Origin: Lineus longissimus | Lineage: Eukaryota > Nemertea > Pilidiophora > Heteronemertea > Lineidae | Assembly (NCBI RefSeq): GCF_910592395.1 | Contig: NC_088310.1 | Coordinates: forward strand, 11,789,501 to 11,853,500 | DNA: 64,000 nucleotides | Direction: 5' to 3' | Part shown: positions 10,486 through 21,395 of the stretch, one piece after another | How positions within the stretch are numbered: the first letter of the stretch is position 1 | How the letters are laid out: every line of letters starts with the position of its first letter | The notes under the pieces: generated by a model | Database searches by the model: none | What the model saw: the letters and a program-made list of their open reading frames with translations, nothing else | Told to the model about the DNA's origin: nothing | Made by a program: the position numbers and the translations under genes

Positions 10486-13400
10486 AGTATATCCGGTTAC
10501 CGTGCAACTATTTTTGTGGGAACTTTTTTATTATGAGACGTGATCACCGAATTAATCAACCAAGCAACCATTTCAAACGAACACTCGGCAATAACTATTC
10601 TTGTTACGTTTGTTTATTGGTGACTCGTAGACTTCCATCTACATCACCCATTCGAAACCGTGCTGCTCATCACATGTACATGTAAGTATATTTTTGATAG
10701 ATATAAAAGACACCTAGATTTATGGTAACATATTTTAACCTTTTATCTATATATTAAGCTTCCATTGGAGGATTTCGACCAATGCAGGCTGATGCCCTCA
10801 TTTTCACTTTATAGTCTATATTATAATATATCATTTAATCATATTGATTGTCAGTCTGGTATTTCGTTTTGACATCAATTTATCAAAACTGGGGGTAGCC
10901 AGCTTCGTCACGACTATGAATATCGGCAATTTTTCATTTACAAATGTCTAACTCGCTATGGTTGCAATGGTCCCACGTTCTTCAGCATCTGCTTTGCATC
11001 CGCAGAATAAATATCTGACGTCATGCCTAAAGTACTTCAATGTACAAAAGTAGATGATGAAATTAACTGCATAATTGAAAACGATGAAATTAGAGATTGC
11101 ACTGGCCCATTCTTCAAGGTATATGGGGTAACCTGCATTCAACTCAACCCAAACGAATATGACGTAGGGAGCCATTAAAAGGAAATATATCAAAGAAACG
11201 ATGAACAGATTTTTGACAAGTTTTCTCTGCAGTATTTCAGTTTTGGAATCTTTAGCATAGTGCTTATTGATGCTTGCTCGGAAAACCCCAGCTACAATTA
11301 GGGTGTTGATGATGAAGACGATACAGACAGGAGCAACCATATTGGTGTTGAATAGCCAGACATCAAAAGCCTCTAATATCCAGGTTGGAAGAATGCTCTG
11401 CTTTGGCATACACAACCGCCTGGTAATGCCTTGGATTTGTACCGTGGACGACACATAAGTCAAAAACGCTGGACAGTAAAACATAAAAGAGAATAATAGA
11501 AGGATAACGAGAATGACATTCCGCCGTCGACTGGTGAAGAGGTTTGCCACCTTTAGAGGATACCAAACCGCTACACAGCGTTCTATACTGTAAGCGATGA
11601 TGATGTACGCCGACATAAACACAAAACAATTCCAAACGAAGATTCGGAGCTGACAACCAATATCAGTGGCGCCAGACGCGATGTTGATTTCTCCGTTTGT
11701 GACGTAAAATAAACCATTATGAAGCCAGGTCTGAAAACTCATGACCAGGTTCCCGGTATCTGACACAGCCAACGACACTAGGTACACGCTTGCTGCGGTG
11801 TTCCTCCTTCTTTGCCTTACAAAGATAATAATGGAGAAGATGTTGCCAACTAACCCAGAGATTATGACAGCCAGCATTAAGTAGGCCCCAAAGAACTTGT
11901 TGAGGAGTCCAAGAAATGACGATGCGTTTTCCGACCCCTTGACTTCGGTCGTGGTTTGGAAAAGGTTCATCGTACTTTTGCTGCTGTAACTAGAATATTT
12001 GCGAAGCTTTGGTACAGGTTTATCATTAGGCTTTTGACAAATGAGAACTATGTATTATGAAAGCGCGTATCAAAAGTATCTTTCTGAGATCAGCTCAGTA
12101 CCCTTTTACAAGTTTCAATGTTCGCCAATCTACCAAATTGCTCGATTACTTTACCTCTTCTGAATCTGTCGTAAGACTCGGGGCTCTTATATTTCAATTA
12201 GTAAAAGCGTGAAACGCTTTTTAACATATACTTTTGTGGGCTGTACATGTTCTTTGAACGCCTTAAGGTCGACGGATCCCCTTTGACAAACCAACTTCCT
12301 CCGTTTGACGAACAAAATAACCGGCCTTAGTAAGAGACAAATAAAACACAGACTCTGAAAGTACACATAGTGTTGAAGGATAGAATGGTGCTCCTCGTCA
12401 CAAAGACAAAAAAACACCAACTCATCCTGGACATCGTATATATATATATAGAACCTCCTCAACACGGCCCGAGGGGAATCTGATCCAACACGTTCATCCT
12501 GTTTCTTATTTTCAATTTGACTTTTAACTTGTTGAAGCTACTGCCTTGCTCTAACAACCGTTGCCTGGGAACGAGCGAATGGGTACCGCTCAATATGGGG
12601 TCATCTGTATGTACCTGTAGTGCTGATGCAATGAACTACATGCACAACTATGACTCCCTTGTCTGGCAAATAGATTTTTCCCTCTGGTGTTACGCCGAAG
12701 CGTAAGGTGGCGGGCCAGTGTCGAAGATGCTGTTCGCAATGCTTTTGCTTTGAGAGAAGCACAGAAAGCACATAGTTTCAAAGTCTTCGGCGTCCACATA
12801 CAAAAAGGTCTTAGACCGACTGCACAATTATCGTCACTGTACAAGCCGAATCGTCCGTTTCTCTCCCTAGCTTGCCGTATCCATAGAATCAGTGTTTGGC
12901 AAGTTGCCGATAGATGTAGTTTTGCGATTCCTCGATGCAGTCTCCTATAACGTATTAGTGTACCAACCAATCATAAGTTATGAAGGCACTCGCACACACT
13001 TCACCAACGCGTTTCTTGACTTCCATATCTGTGATGAGTCTCAGAAACGGGTGGTACTTGTATTAAGGCCCCAACTCAACCCTCCTCTAATAACATGAAC
13101 AATAGACGCCGTGGTCTTTCAACAATTTTACAACAAGTTTCAATGGCAAATCAATGCTAGCTTTTGTCTTTTCCTTTAAGTTACATGAACCAACAGTTAC
13201 TTCGCGTGATCGGCATTGTAATTCGAAACTGCCGAATCGGCCGATGAACGCAAAAGCTGCTGTAAGTAAGATTTGAACGATATCGATTAGTTGTGGATGT
13301 AAGTGCATTATTTAATCCGTAGTATGTATATTTATTGTGTAAGATGAGTAGATGCGTAATTCAAATTTTATAGGGCTATATTATCTTTTTAAATTCGTTA

Positions 13401-13621
13401 AGTTTAAAAGGTTAAAGAAAAGGATGACGTACACCAATGATGACTTCACTGTCGGGAATGCTACTTCATGGACAACGTCACTGTCAAGTTGATGACGGCA
13501 CGACCACGAATATTGAAGAAGGAGCAGGAAATTATTACCGTCACATAGTAAAACCAGAAAGAACGAGATTATACATTCACGTTGGCGTTTCGGGGTAAGA
13601 TGTGAAAACACACTCGTGTCA
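10486..13621. repeat. GPCR tandem unit 3
   Basis: The third unit runs from its anchor to the anchor of unit 4. It contains receptor copy C and the repeated 5' flank (about 12,290-13,080 matches 4830-5340 and 8790-9560). It has no large insertion and is the shortest full unit. A TA microsatellite (ATATATATATA) lies near 12,440. Confidence 0.8.
10948..11970 (-). CDS. Class A (rhodopsin-like) G protein-coupled receptor, copy C
   Basis: A 340-residue intronless paralogue of A and B. The helices, ERC (helix 3 end) and NFIIY (helix 7) are retained. The C-tail is about 11 residues longer than in A, ending in EERGTIATIAS, because the stop used by A is lost. The outer-loop-2 region differs (LCMPKQSILP against LCLKEQGILP in A). 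All class-defining positions are intact, so I expect a functional receptor whose ligand preference could differ from the other copies. Confidence 0.92.
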   Translation of the reverse strand: MNLFQTTTEVKGSENASSFLGLLNKFFGAYLMLAVIISGLVGNIFSIIIFVRQRRRNTAASVYLVSLAVSDTGNLVMSFQTWLHNGLFYVTNGEINIASGATDIGCQLRIFVWNCFVFMSAYIIIAYSIERCVAVWYPLKVANLFTSRRRNVILVILLLFSFMFYCPAFLTYVSSTVQIQGITRRLCMPKQSILPTWILEAFDVWLFNTNMVAPVCIVFIINTLIVAGVFRASINKHYAKDSKTEILQRKLVKNLFIVSLIYFLLMAPYVIFVWVELNAGYPIYLEEWASAISNFIVFNYAVNFIIYFCTLKYFRHDVRYLFCGCKADAEERGTIATIAS

Positions 13622-13845
13622 GTGTATCCGGTTAAGGTGCAACTGTTTTTGTGGCAACGTCTTTTATTACATGTTGGTAATTTCTACTCGCATATAAAAG
13701 ACACATAGATTTGTGGCAACTTCTTTGTAAATTTCTACAATATATAATTATATATAAGCTTCTATAAGAGGATTTCAGCATATGCAGGCTGATGCCCTCA
13801 TTTTCTTATACGTTATAGTTGATATCATAATATATAATAACAAAA

Positions 13846-15561
13846 AGTGCTTATATAGCGAACTACGTTTCAGTGAAACGTTGGTGCGCTTTACAATAAA
13901 AAACATTGTTGATTTAAAAAAAAAATTAAAACAACATTTAAAAGGATTGGCCCAAGTACCGAACCCTGTGGTACACCACAGTCGAGAGGTACGTCACGAA
14001 ACCGAAGACCATCGAATAGTATGCATTGTGTCCGACCATTTAAATAAGACTCGAGCCACTGGAGTACCACCGCGGTGACCTCAAAACGGTTTCGCAACCT
14101 AGACAGCAGTATCTCCTGATCTATGGTGTCGAAGGCGGCCGAGAGGTCGAGGAGAATCACCATAACCTCCTTGTCAGTTTCAAAGTTTTTAGCAGAGATG
14201 TTGGCAAGGGGTCAAGCTCACAGGTGGTTGAGTTCAGACTTTTCAGAATACGAGTCACTTCGGCCGTTGAAATACTGGAGAATTGCGCCAGTTCACTGCC
14301 AGTGAAGGTCGTTACACCAACAGGGTTTGTAGAATCGTCATCTCAAAAACCAGACCGAATCTTCAAGATTTTCTCGTGGAAAAAATCAGCAAACTGATCG
14401 GCAAGTTCAGACTTTTCTGAGTGTATGGAAAGAACCCTCATACCCGCAGTCCCCGAGAGGTCATTCACAAATGAGAACAGAGTTCGGCAGTTTGAATTCG
14501 AAATCTTGTTTCTGAAATAATCGGACCTTGTAGCATTTAAGCGTTTGTGGTAATCTATTGCGGAGTCTTTGAAGATCTGACGATGAATTTCCAGTTTCGA
14601 CTTCAACCGCTTCCATTCTAGTCATCGTCGTTCCCTTTGGCTTCGCGAAGAACGTCATTGTGCCAAGGAGCGTTTGGGCGGATAGTGATGTTCCTAGATA
14701 TCACTGGTGCTTTGCTATGAAGAACAGCAGTGATACCATCCCAGTATGCCTGTGACATAATAGTTACGTCATCTGCCATTACTGACTTCAGACAGTCAGT
14801 CAGGCCTGAACGGAGATCATCCCTTTCAACACTGCGCATGCAGCTTGCGACTTTTTGTGACACACCTTGAACGAGCCGGCCTTTCGAATCTCAAGTGGAA
14901 TGAAATGCATGCATGATCTGATGATATGCCGTGTTCAACGTTGACTCTGCTCACTACATTGTCAGAATCACGCCCGATCAAAAGATCTAGTGTGTGACCA
15001 TTTTTATGGGTTGGCTGGTTGACATGTTGTCGAAATCCACACAATAGTTAGACGTCGCGAAATGCATTGCTCTCATTTGAGTCAACATCGACATGAATGT
15101 TAAAATCACCTGTGAGAACAAGATGGTCGTTCACCGTCAACAGAGTTTCCAGGAAAGATGAAAATTCAACAAGAAACTCTGCGACTGTGAATCTGCACGA
15201 TTTCGTTGGCCGATAGATCGTCACTAACCGGACATGGTCAGATTTATTTGCAATTGTCACATCCAGGTGTTCGCAGAACTGAAATGCTGCTCCCCTTTTT
15301 CGTTGCAAGTTCAAATCCTCTCGTAGTTGAACTGCAGTGCCTCCTCCTCGCTTTCGTTTCCGGGGATTCTGAACACAACGACATCCATTGAGGCCGGAGA
15401 GGAGCTTGCCGATGATTACGGCATCACGTCTATCGCCGTGTAGCCATGTTTCAGTGAAGGCAAGAACGTCCAGATTGTCATTTATAACAAGATCAATGAT
15501 GGAAGCTGTCTTTTTACATACGGATATAGCATTCCAGATTGCACAGTTTATGTTGAGATCA
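13846..15561 (-). mobile_element. Internally deleted CR1/L2-like LINE
   Basis: A minus-strand non-LTR retrotransposon copy sits inside tandem unit 4. AACAAAA occurs at 13,839-13,845 and again at 15,562-15,568, a likely target-site duplication. Endonuclease and partial reverse transcriptase blocks are recognisable. Sequence between DPLPTSLLKTLK and MVILLDLSAAFD is missing, and everything between GVPQGSVLGPIL and the 3' end is missing. The 3' terminus keeps a GTAAAGCGC...CGCTATATAAG motif, typical of CR1/L2 tails. It is a dead, deletion-derived copy. Confidence 0.85.
13891..15044 (-). pseudogene. LINE reverse transcriptase remnants
   Basis: Broken minus-strand frames follow the endonuclease. 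They hold the SDHACISF block, a linker region (14,343-14,863), then LLDLSAAFDTID (RT motif A) and GVPQGSVLGPIL (motif B). The YADD catalytic box is absent because of a 3' internal deletion, and the early RT motifs (YRPVS, QSAY...HSTETAL) are absent because of another. There is no functional capacity. Confidence 0.8.
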
Positions 15562-15566
15562 AACAA
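15048..15566 (-). pseudogene. LINE APE-type endonuclease fragment
   Basis: This frame shows the N-terminal endonuclease of a LINE polyprotein. It has the catalytic glutamate block FTETWL, a YRPT strand and the LTGDFNIH block with its Asp and Asn. The SDH catalytic block follows in the next open segment (14,826-15,044, GISSDHACISF) after a premature stop at 15,048. The protein would nick target DNA to prime reverse transcription. Several stops and frame changes mean it is not functional. Confidence 0.85.
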
Positions 15567-15650
15567 AATTCAATCATATTATCGATTGTCGGTTTGGTAT
15601 TTCGTTTTTACATTATTTTATCAAAACTAGGAGTTGCTTACTTATACGGA

Positions 15651-16430
15651 CAAGCTCCAGTTGGTTTAAAGCACATTTCCATTTTCAAAATTTGAAAAAT
15701 GTTTTACGAAGTATATAAAGTGGGGGAAAACTGCTTGACATAATTAAACTTTAGCATTCACTTCGGTTTGGTTTTGCGATTTATACAGCACAAGCCCCAT
15801 AGAGTGCGTTTCAAAAGATTATGCGCAAATCAGCAGACCATTGAAAACCAAGGCCCTATAATTGCTGTCACATTTCAGGGTTGCGATTAGGCATCATTAA
15901 AAGTTCCTCGAGCGCTGACTCTACCTAAATCGGCGAACAGAGTCTAGCGAGGATCAGCACCATTCCAACTCCCACTCACTCCGACTGAAACTCGTACGAA
16001 TAGCAGCAACCAATGGACAACCGCGATTTAAATGATTTAATGGATGGTTTCCGCTCCTGGAAAACGATCACACGTGGGAAAAATAATCAGCGTTTTTAAT
16101 CTATTTTGCTCTTATATCATGAATACTGAAGTCGTAGTCCTATTCGTAAGAAATCGGCACGAATAGGAATACGACTTGGATATCTGCGGTTTATGCGCGC
16201 AATCGATTTAAGACGCCAAATCATTCTTCGCATTATGGCAGTGTTTCATCAATGGCTAGCGTCCATCAAATAATCTAAATCACAAGTATCCATAGGTGGC
16301 TACTATTCGCTCTGAGAGTTTCACTCGGAGTGCGAGTCGGAATTGTGCTAAACCTTGCTATTATGTTACACTCCAATGGGTAGTTTGGAATGTGCTTGCC
16401 CTGGCGAAAAAACCCTTGACTATAGATCGA
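15651..16430. other. Intergenic, nothing recognised
   Basis: Unique-looking sequence between the GPCR array and the duplicated phosphodiesterase segment. A near-palindromic stretch around 16,125-16,170 (cctattcgtaag and cacgaatagga) is too short to interpret. No coding frame has recognisable content. Confidence 0.5.
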
Positions 16431-18107
16431 CCTTAACTGCAATGATAGTTTAGTCGAAAATTTGCCTCTGATTCATTGACTGAAGAAAGCAGGTTCGGCC
16501 ACCTAGGAATCAACAGATGAGCTAATACTTACTGCTCTTATCATTGGAAATTATCATGATTAAAGTCCTTACATCCGGTTTACGTGCTTGGCGAGAAGTT
16601 TAGTTTCATGTGAAGTAAGCAAACTAAATTATCACGATAAGACGATTTGCTCCGAATGATTGATGATTTGATGGGTTAGAGTATTATGATAGGTGGAGGT
16701 TCGTGCAATACCGGGCAGATCACGTTCATAATATGTATATTTTTGCAGGAATGAAATAGTCCACCTGAACGTCTCAAAACTAGCGAAGTAAGGCTTGTAG
16801 AGCTTTAGTACCCAGTGCCTCAAATAATGTTGTAACCTACCTTTTTCTGCAGGTCACCAGTCTAAGGAGGCAAATGTTGATACAATGATCAAATCCTCGG
16901 TTATGCTTACACACTTGCTTCTTGTTTCTTCTGGCATGCTACTACAGGATGACGTCAACTTTAGATCTAGCCATGTGTCGCCGTACAAGCTATCATGAGT
17001 GAGATAAAAATAACAGTTCAAAACTGATGACAATTCAAACGTATTTGTATCTTATTTAAAAAGAATGAGTGCTTTAACAGTTTTAAAAATGCGATAAAGC
17101 TACTTTTTACGGAGGCTCTTTTTGATTATTCTCTACTCCAAAAACATTACGTTTATTTGCTCTTGATGGCCTGTCGAACACCCTGAAAGCTGTTTCGTAG
17201 AGTCGATGTTATCAAGATTTGTTCTGATGACCCTTTGAAAAGACTGTAGAACAATGCGAATTATGGTGCGAGCGGGCTTTGTTTAAAACAATATACCGTG
17301 TATTGGGCGATACCTAAATGCTTTTAACTGCGAGGTTAGGGGCACTAAAACGTCATGACAGTTTTATTGAAAATTACTTGTTATGTGGTGACGCTATATG
17401 AAATGATGTAATTAATTTAAACAATTGATTGTAACAAATCGCATTGCAAATTTTTATTCTTACACATTGCAATTTAAAACATGGCTTGAACATCAACAAA
17501 TAATATAATACGGGCAAATTGTGATTTGCCACGGTTTTTATAACAGCAAGGAAGTTTTATACATAATCCCTCCCCGCAGGAATACGGATAAATTAATTAA
17601 TTAACAGCATGCAGATCCAGAAATTCATGAAGGGGAAGAGGGGGGGGGGGGGGGTGCTATCCCACCTGTAGAGGATCGAATGTGATCTTGGAAACGAGCG
17701 GGTCTTTAAGCCCCCCTTTAGAAGTATTTGGAAATTTCGAGCGCCAAATATGCGTTTCCGGGAATCTGGAGTTCTAAAAGAGCAATAAGTAGTTTGTTTG
17801 CTTCGTTGTAGAGGGCGCCCAATGAAAAACCACGTTTCCCGACGGTGGCCAATTGATTCTCGAAAAGGAATTCGTTGTATTTGATGGTCATATTGGTTGT
17901 TCGGTCGGAAACATGACATACAATGTGTTGGTCACTAGTATGCTGTAGGTCATGGACAAATGCATTACCTACCGAGCGGATGTGGGGGTTAGAGCTCCTA
18001 CAGCTGCTGTCACAAAGCTTGTCTACCAAAAAAACGAACACACGATTATTTTGTGCCACTGCTTCTCCGAGAGTCGGCAAACTGCCCGTCACTGCATTGA
18101 TGCCGAC
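16431..18107. repeat. Segmental duplication of the phosphodiesterase exon-4 region
   Basis: This segment matches 38,696-39,977 in the same orientation, covering part of exon 4 of the phosphodiesterase gene and its downstream intron. Copy 1 has about 360 extra bases (about 17,060-17,423) bounded by ttatttaaa and ttaatttaaa. The match stops abruptly at ...gatgccgac (18,107 here, 39,977 there), where Ty3/gypsy sequence begins in this copy. Both copies contain a poly-G/C tract near the same position. Confidence 0.85.
17922..18107 (-). pseudogene. Truncated PLC-like phosphodiesterase exon (copy of exon 4)
   Basis: 62 codons of exon 4 of the secreted phosphodiesterase are duplicated here, including LPTLGEAVAQNNRVFVF and LCDSSCRSSNP. 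The 3' boundary keeps the same GTATGT splice donor after an ATT codon. The 5' part of the exon is missing at the junction with the retroelement, and no other exons lie nearby. Residues are well conserved against the intact exon, so the duplication is fairly young. The fragment alone cannot encode a barrel. Confidence 0.8.
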
Positions 18108-18109
18108 AA

Positions 18110-18570
18110 TTGACCTGGTTTGGCCATAAAGGGCCGATTTCCATCAATCAGCACACCGTTGGTTTAGGTAGCCTTGGCGAACTTACACCAGATAGGTTCA
18201 ACTCCCTCACCACGAAGAATGCGTACATCTTCTCAGCCAAGGGGGACCAAAGTTGTGTTTGTGATTTGATACTCATGACCATACGAACCGAGGGTCCACC
18301 AATCATTCAACAAGCTTATAAGACACCATTATTAGCGAAACGCCAATTAGTTAATGAGTGCATAGACGAGGTGCTACATGACAGGGTCATCCGAACCCAG
18401 TTCAAGCCCTTGGGCGCGTCACCTATTACCTTGGTGCCTAAGAAGGATGGGACCACAGATTCAGTGTAGATTACCGAAAGCTGAACGATATCACGATCAA
18501 GGACAGATACCCTCTACCTCAAATACAAGACATTTTCGACCAGGTAGGCGGCTCGTCCGTTCTCATCATC
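18110..18570 (+). pseudogene. Ty3/gypsy reverse transcriptase N-part
   Basis: The first frame carries TIRTEGPPIIQQAYKTPL and ASPITLVPKKDG. It then stops because of a frame change near 18,450, and VDYRKLNDITIKDRYPLPQI continues in a second frame. Similarity is lost at about 18,570, before the catalytic aspartates. It is part of the retroelement entry and cannot be functional. Confidence 0.8.
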
Positions 18571-18739
18571 TTAAAACTAAGATGGCTCCATCAGCATCGT
18601 CACAGGCATTGGTATGCAGCTTGTACGGTTTTGCAGTATTAGGGACAGCTATGACGTGCGATGATGAGCCACCAGAGGTAGCTGTGATTGACTCGAACAT
18701 CTGGATCAAACCCGAGGATATTCCTTAGCAGCCTGTAGG

Positions 18740-20130
18740 TGATGCGATGCGGCTAATCTATGATTAGTGGATCTATGGTGAGATCAGCATCGAAAGAGAA
18801 ACAAGAATTCCACAAGACTTGGAACCAGGGAGCAGACTCGGAGGATCATCGAAGGTGCATTAAACAGCATGGGCCCACCCTACCAGTCAGCAGCCAAATA
18901 TCCCCGCCTTCTCCTGCCCTCCAGACATCGCCAAGCGGTGATCGTTTGTGCCCATCGAGAAGTAGGTCACATGGGGCTTTGGAAGACAAAAAGACACCTT
19001 GCCCAAGCGTTCGTATGGTTGGTATGACTAAAGAAGTTCAAGAACGACTGAAAAGATGTCCCATCTGCCTAACAGACAGCAGATCCCGGGTTCATGTTTC
19101 AATGGGTGAAATGCCAATTGCTTCCTATCCAATTTTGGTGATTGGCATGGATTGGACCTTTTGCAGGCCTGTTGCAGGCCTTCTGAGTCATAAAAGGGAA
19201 AACAAATTTTCAATTAAGGACATCTTTAGGAATAAGAAAAAGTAGGACATTTCATCGGTTGCTGCATAGGAAAAAAGAGTGGTTTCTTACCTTTAATTTG
19301 CAAAAAGACCACCTAACTTAGTCATAACAACAACACTTGGACAAAAGTATGATGTTGATGGTTCAAAGTGTCACACTTGGAGGCCAACTTGACGAGGATT
19401 ACACAAAGTTGAATGAGATCCAGCAGCAGAATCCTTGTCAGTGTAGTGCTTGCAGAAGAACATGATCAACAGCGGGACGACACTTTGCCCATGACCATAA
19501 TCCGAAATGGAAGAAAATAAGTTTTTTTGAGGAGAAAGTCTTTAAAACTAAGGATTTTTAAGGAAAATTATGAAAATTGAAAAAATGGGAAAAATTAGGA
19601 AAAGTAGGAGGTATCAGTGTCGCAGGCCTGCATTTGCTACCTCACCCGAAGGGCACCATGTGCTCACAGTCATCGATCACTGTAGTGGCTGGGTTGAGTT
19701 TTATCGGATACCCGATAAGACCTACCGAACGTCTGGAAAGCCTTCGCCAAGGGGTTCCTATCAAGCCAGGGAATTCCAGAGGTTCTCATTACTGACAATG
19801 GCGGAGAGTTCACAGCTGCCGACTTCGAACGATACCTAGCCCAGATGGGGATAGAGCACCACTGTACCACGCCCATGCACCCCCTATCGAATGGGAAGAT
19901 CGAGAGGTTCCACCGAACATTGAAGCACCTTATAGGGAAGCTGATCAACAACGTCACTGAGGAATGAGAAGAGCGACTGAGCAAAGCCCTCCCGGCCCAC
20001 CGACCATCTGTGTCGACTGTGTGTAACAGGTTTCACCCCATTCTACCTATATTATGGACGAAGAATCCGCCTGCCCTTGCCCACTACCCTGTCCAGCCTT
20101 GACGAGTGCACCTTTGGGAACCGCTTAAAT
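18740..20130 (+). pseudogene. Ty3/gypsy integrase remnant
   Basis: The zinc-binding region shows HREVGHMGLWKTK and GMTKEVQERLKRCPICL. The core shows the three catalytic acidic positions in VLTVIDHCSGW, LTDNGGEFTAADF and HPLSNGKIERFH, spread over different frames. A stop interrupts the region after the third acidic residue. The 471-bp insertion at 19,162-19,632 lies between the zinc finger and the first catalytic Asp. Non-functional. Confidence 0.8.
19162..19632. mobile_element. 471-bp miniature inverted-repeat element inside gypsy integrase
   Basis: The insertion starts TGCAGGCCTG and ends CAGGCCTGCA, perfect 10-bp inverted termini, with TTT on both sides as a possible 3-bp target duplication. 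The flanking integrase reading frame is in the same phase on both sides of the insertion, which supports these boundaries. It contains no transposase, and its interior is A-rich at the right end. The superfamily is unclear: the termini recall hAT-type CAGG ends, but an 8-bp duplication is not seen. Confidence 0.7.
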
Positions 20131-20202
20131 ACCGCTTAAATACTTGCACGCACCGGTGAAAACAGTAAAAATCAAGGGAACCACAAAAAAACCATGGTAC
20201 AC

Positions 20203-20256
20203 AATGCATTCACTTTTCTGAGAATGGCAAGCCTTGAATGACCTGAAAATAATTTC
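20203..20256. repeat. Left arm of 55-bp inverted repeat around a LINE fragment
   Basis: The stretch from aatgcattcacttttctgag to ttttcaatca-type sequence is repeated in inverse orientation at 21,341-21,395 with few mismatches. The two arms bracket a LINE fragment about 1.1 kb long. Confidence 0.75.
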
Positions 20257-21056
20257 AATCAAATATTGTGATGAAATCCATGCGGCACGCCGTCTTCTAG
20301 AGGTAACCAGCGCCTCGACGAGTGATAAAGCTGAACTTGAGAACAGGTTTGCGTCTTTCTTCGTTGACAAGATCGACAACATTCGAAAGGGTTTCACTGA
20401 CTCCTCGCATCTCAATCATAGTAGAGAGGCGCCGAAGCAGACCCTTCGACAGTTCAGTTCAATCACACCCGATGATCTCTTTAAGATTATAATGAGCTGT
20501 GCACTAAAAAGCTGCGAGCTGGATCCAATACCTACAAACCTACTACGTGATCCGTTTGTACTGAACTCATTATTGCCTCTGCTCGTGAAATGTATAGACC
20601 AGTCTCTTTCATGTGGCATTGTGCCGATTGCCTGAAGATGACACTTGTCAGGCAATTGTAGAAGAAAACGGGGCTGGATTGTGAGGTGATGAAAAATTAC
20701 CGTCCCATATCTACCCTCCCTTTCGTATCAAAGGTGCTTGAAAAGGTGGTGGCCGGGCAGCTGGTACAGTATATGGAGAGAAATGGGCTGTATGATCCAC
20801 TCCAATCAGCCTATAAGAAGGGGCACAGTACGGAGACTGCCCTGATCAAAATCCAGTCCGACATTGATGGTGCCCTGGACAGGGGGGAGGGGTCAGTCCT
20901 TGTGCTTCTAGATATGTCTGCCGCCTTTGATACAATCGACCATGGAATACTATTGTCCCGTTTAGAATCAAGACTTGGCATATCTGGAGTTATATTGGAT
21001 TGGTTCCGGTCCTACCTGTCCCTCAGAAAACAATTTGTGCAAATTGATGAAGCCCG
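20234..21056 (+). pseudogene. CR1/L2-like LINE reverse transcriptase fragment
   Basis: Plus-strand LINE coding sequence. It has a linker with CELDPIPTNLLRDP, a stop and frame change near 20,635, then KNYRPISTLPFVSKVLEK, LQSAYKKGHSTETALIK and LLDMSAAFDTIDHGILLSRL. Similarity ends abruptly near 21,056 (QFVQIDEA), before motif B and the catalytic YADD. It is truncated at both ends and is related to, but distinct from, the LINE at 13.8-15.6 kb. Confidence 0.85.
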
Positions 21057-21340
21057 CGTGCTCTTGTTTACGTATCTGGCTGAGAACAGTGCTATCCGCT
21101 GGGCACTGATGTACGGTCTTCAATCAAAGTCAAAGTTATCTTATTCGTAGTACGCGATTTCACTTATGCATAACTGCAGGATGTATTCTTGGTGATTACT
21201 CTTGCATTATTTGCAAGCAGTTGGGGCAACAGCTTTTTAAGTAATCATCCGCCATCCGTTCCATATGCCAGATTAACTACGAATACGCGACCAAAAATAA
21301 TTTTGTCTTTGATCAGTCACCGTGTGAAGGTGCTGAGGGA

Positions 21341-21395
21341 TGAAATTATTTTCAGGTCATTCAAGGCGTGCCATTCTCACAAAAGTGAATGCATT
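21341..21395. repeat. Right arm of 55-bp inverted repeat
   Basis: Inverse complement of 20,203-20,256 (tgaaattattttcaggtcat...). Between the LINE break at 21,056 and this arm I recognise nothing. Confidence 0.75.

Larger units (their letters stand above)
13622..15650. repeat. Partial fourth GPCR unit, no receptor
   Basis: The unit-4 anchor starts at 13,622 (agtgtatccggttaa) and the unit pattern continues to about 13,838. It resumes at 15,569 after a LINE insertion (ttcaatcatat, then the tattctcgtttt-like block seen at 6650). Similarity ends near 15,640, just before the place where a receptor C-terminus would start in the other units. The array therefore ends with a truncated unit that has lost its gene. 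Confidence 0.65.
18108..20140 (+). mobile_element. Degenerate Ty3/gypsy retrotransposon fragment
   Basis: Plus-strand pol pieces appear in order. They are the start of reverse transcriptase (RTEGPPIIQQAYKTPLL, LVPKKDG, then in another frame VDYRKLNDIT and RYPLPQIQDI), a pre-integrase stretch, the integrase zinc finger (H-x-GHMGLWKTK...CPICL) and the integrase core. RT sequence containing the catalytic YxDD is deleted after about 18,570. Frameshifts and stops are frequent and no LTRs were found. It is a dead fragment, later interrupted by a 471-bp miniature element. Confidence 0.85.

Noticed and set aside
9113-12970. Open frames of 77-126 codons in the receptor 5' flanks that look related between units.
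   Set aside because: The similarity comes from the duplicated DNA; frames and stops differ between units and no domain is visible.
17593-17919. Frame continuing past phosphodiesterase exon 4, with a second version at 39,567-39,790.
   Set aside because: The two copies differ by three single-base indels here but not upstream, and a conserved GTATGT donor precedes it, so it is read as intron.
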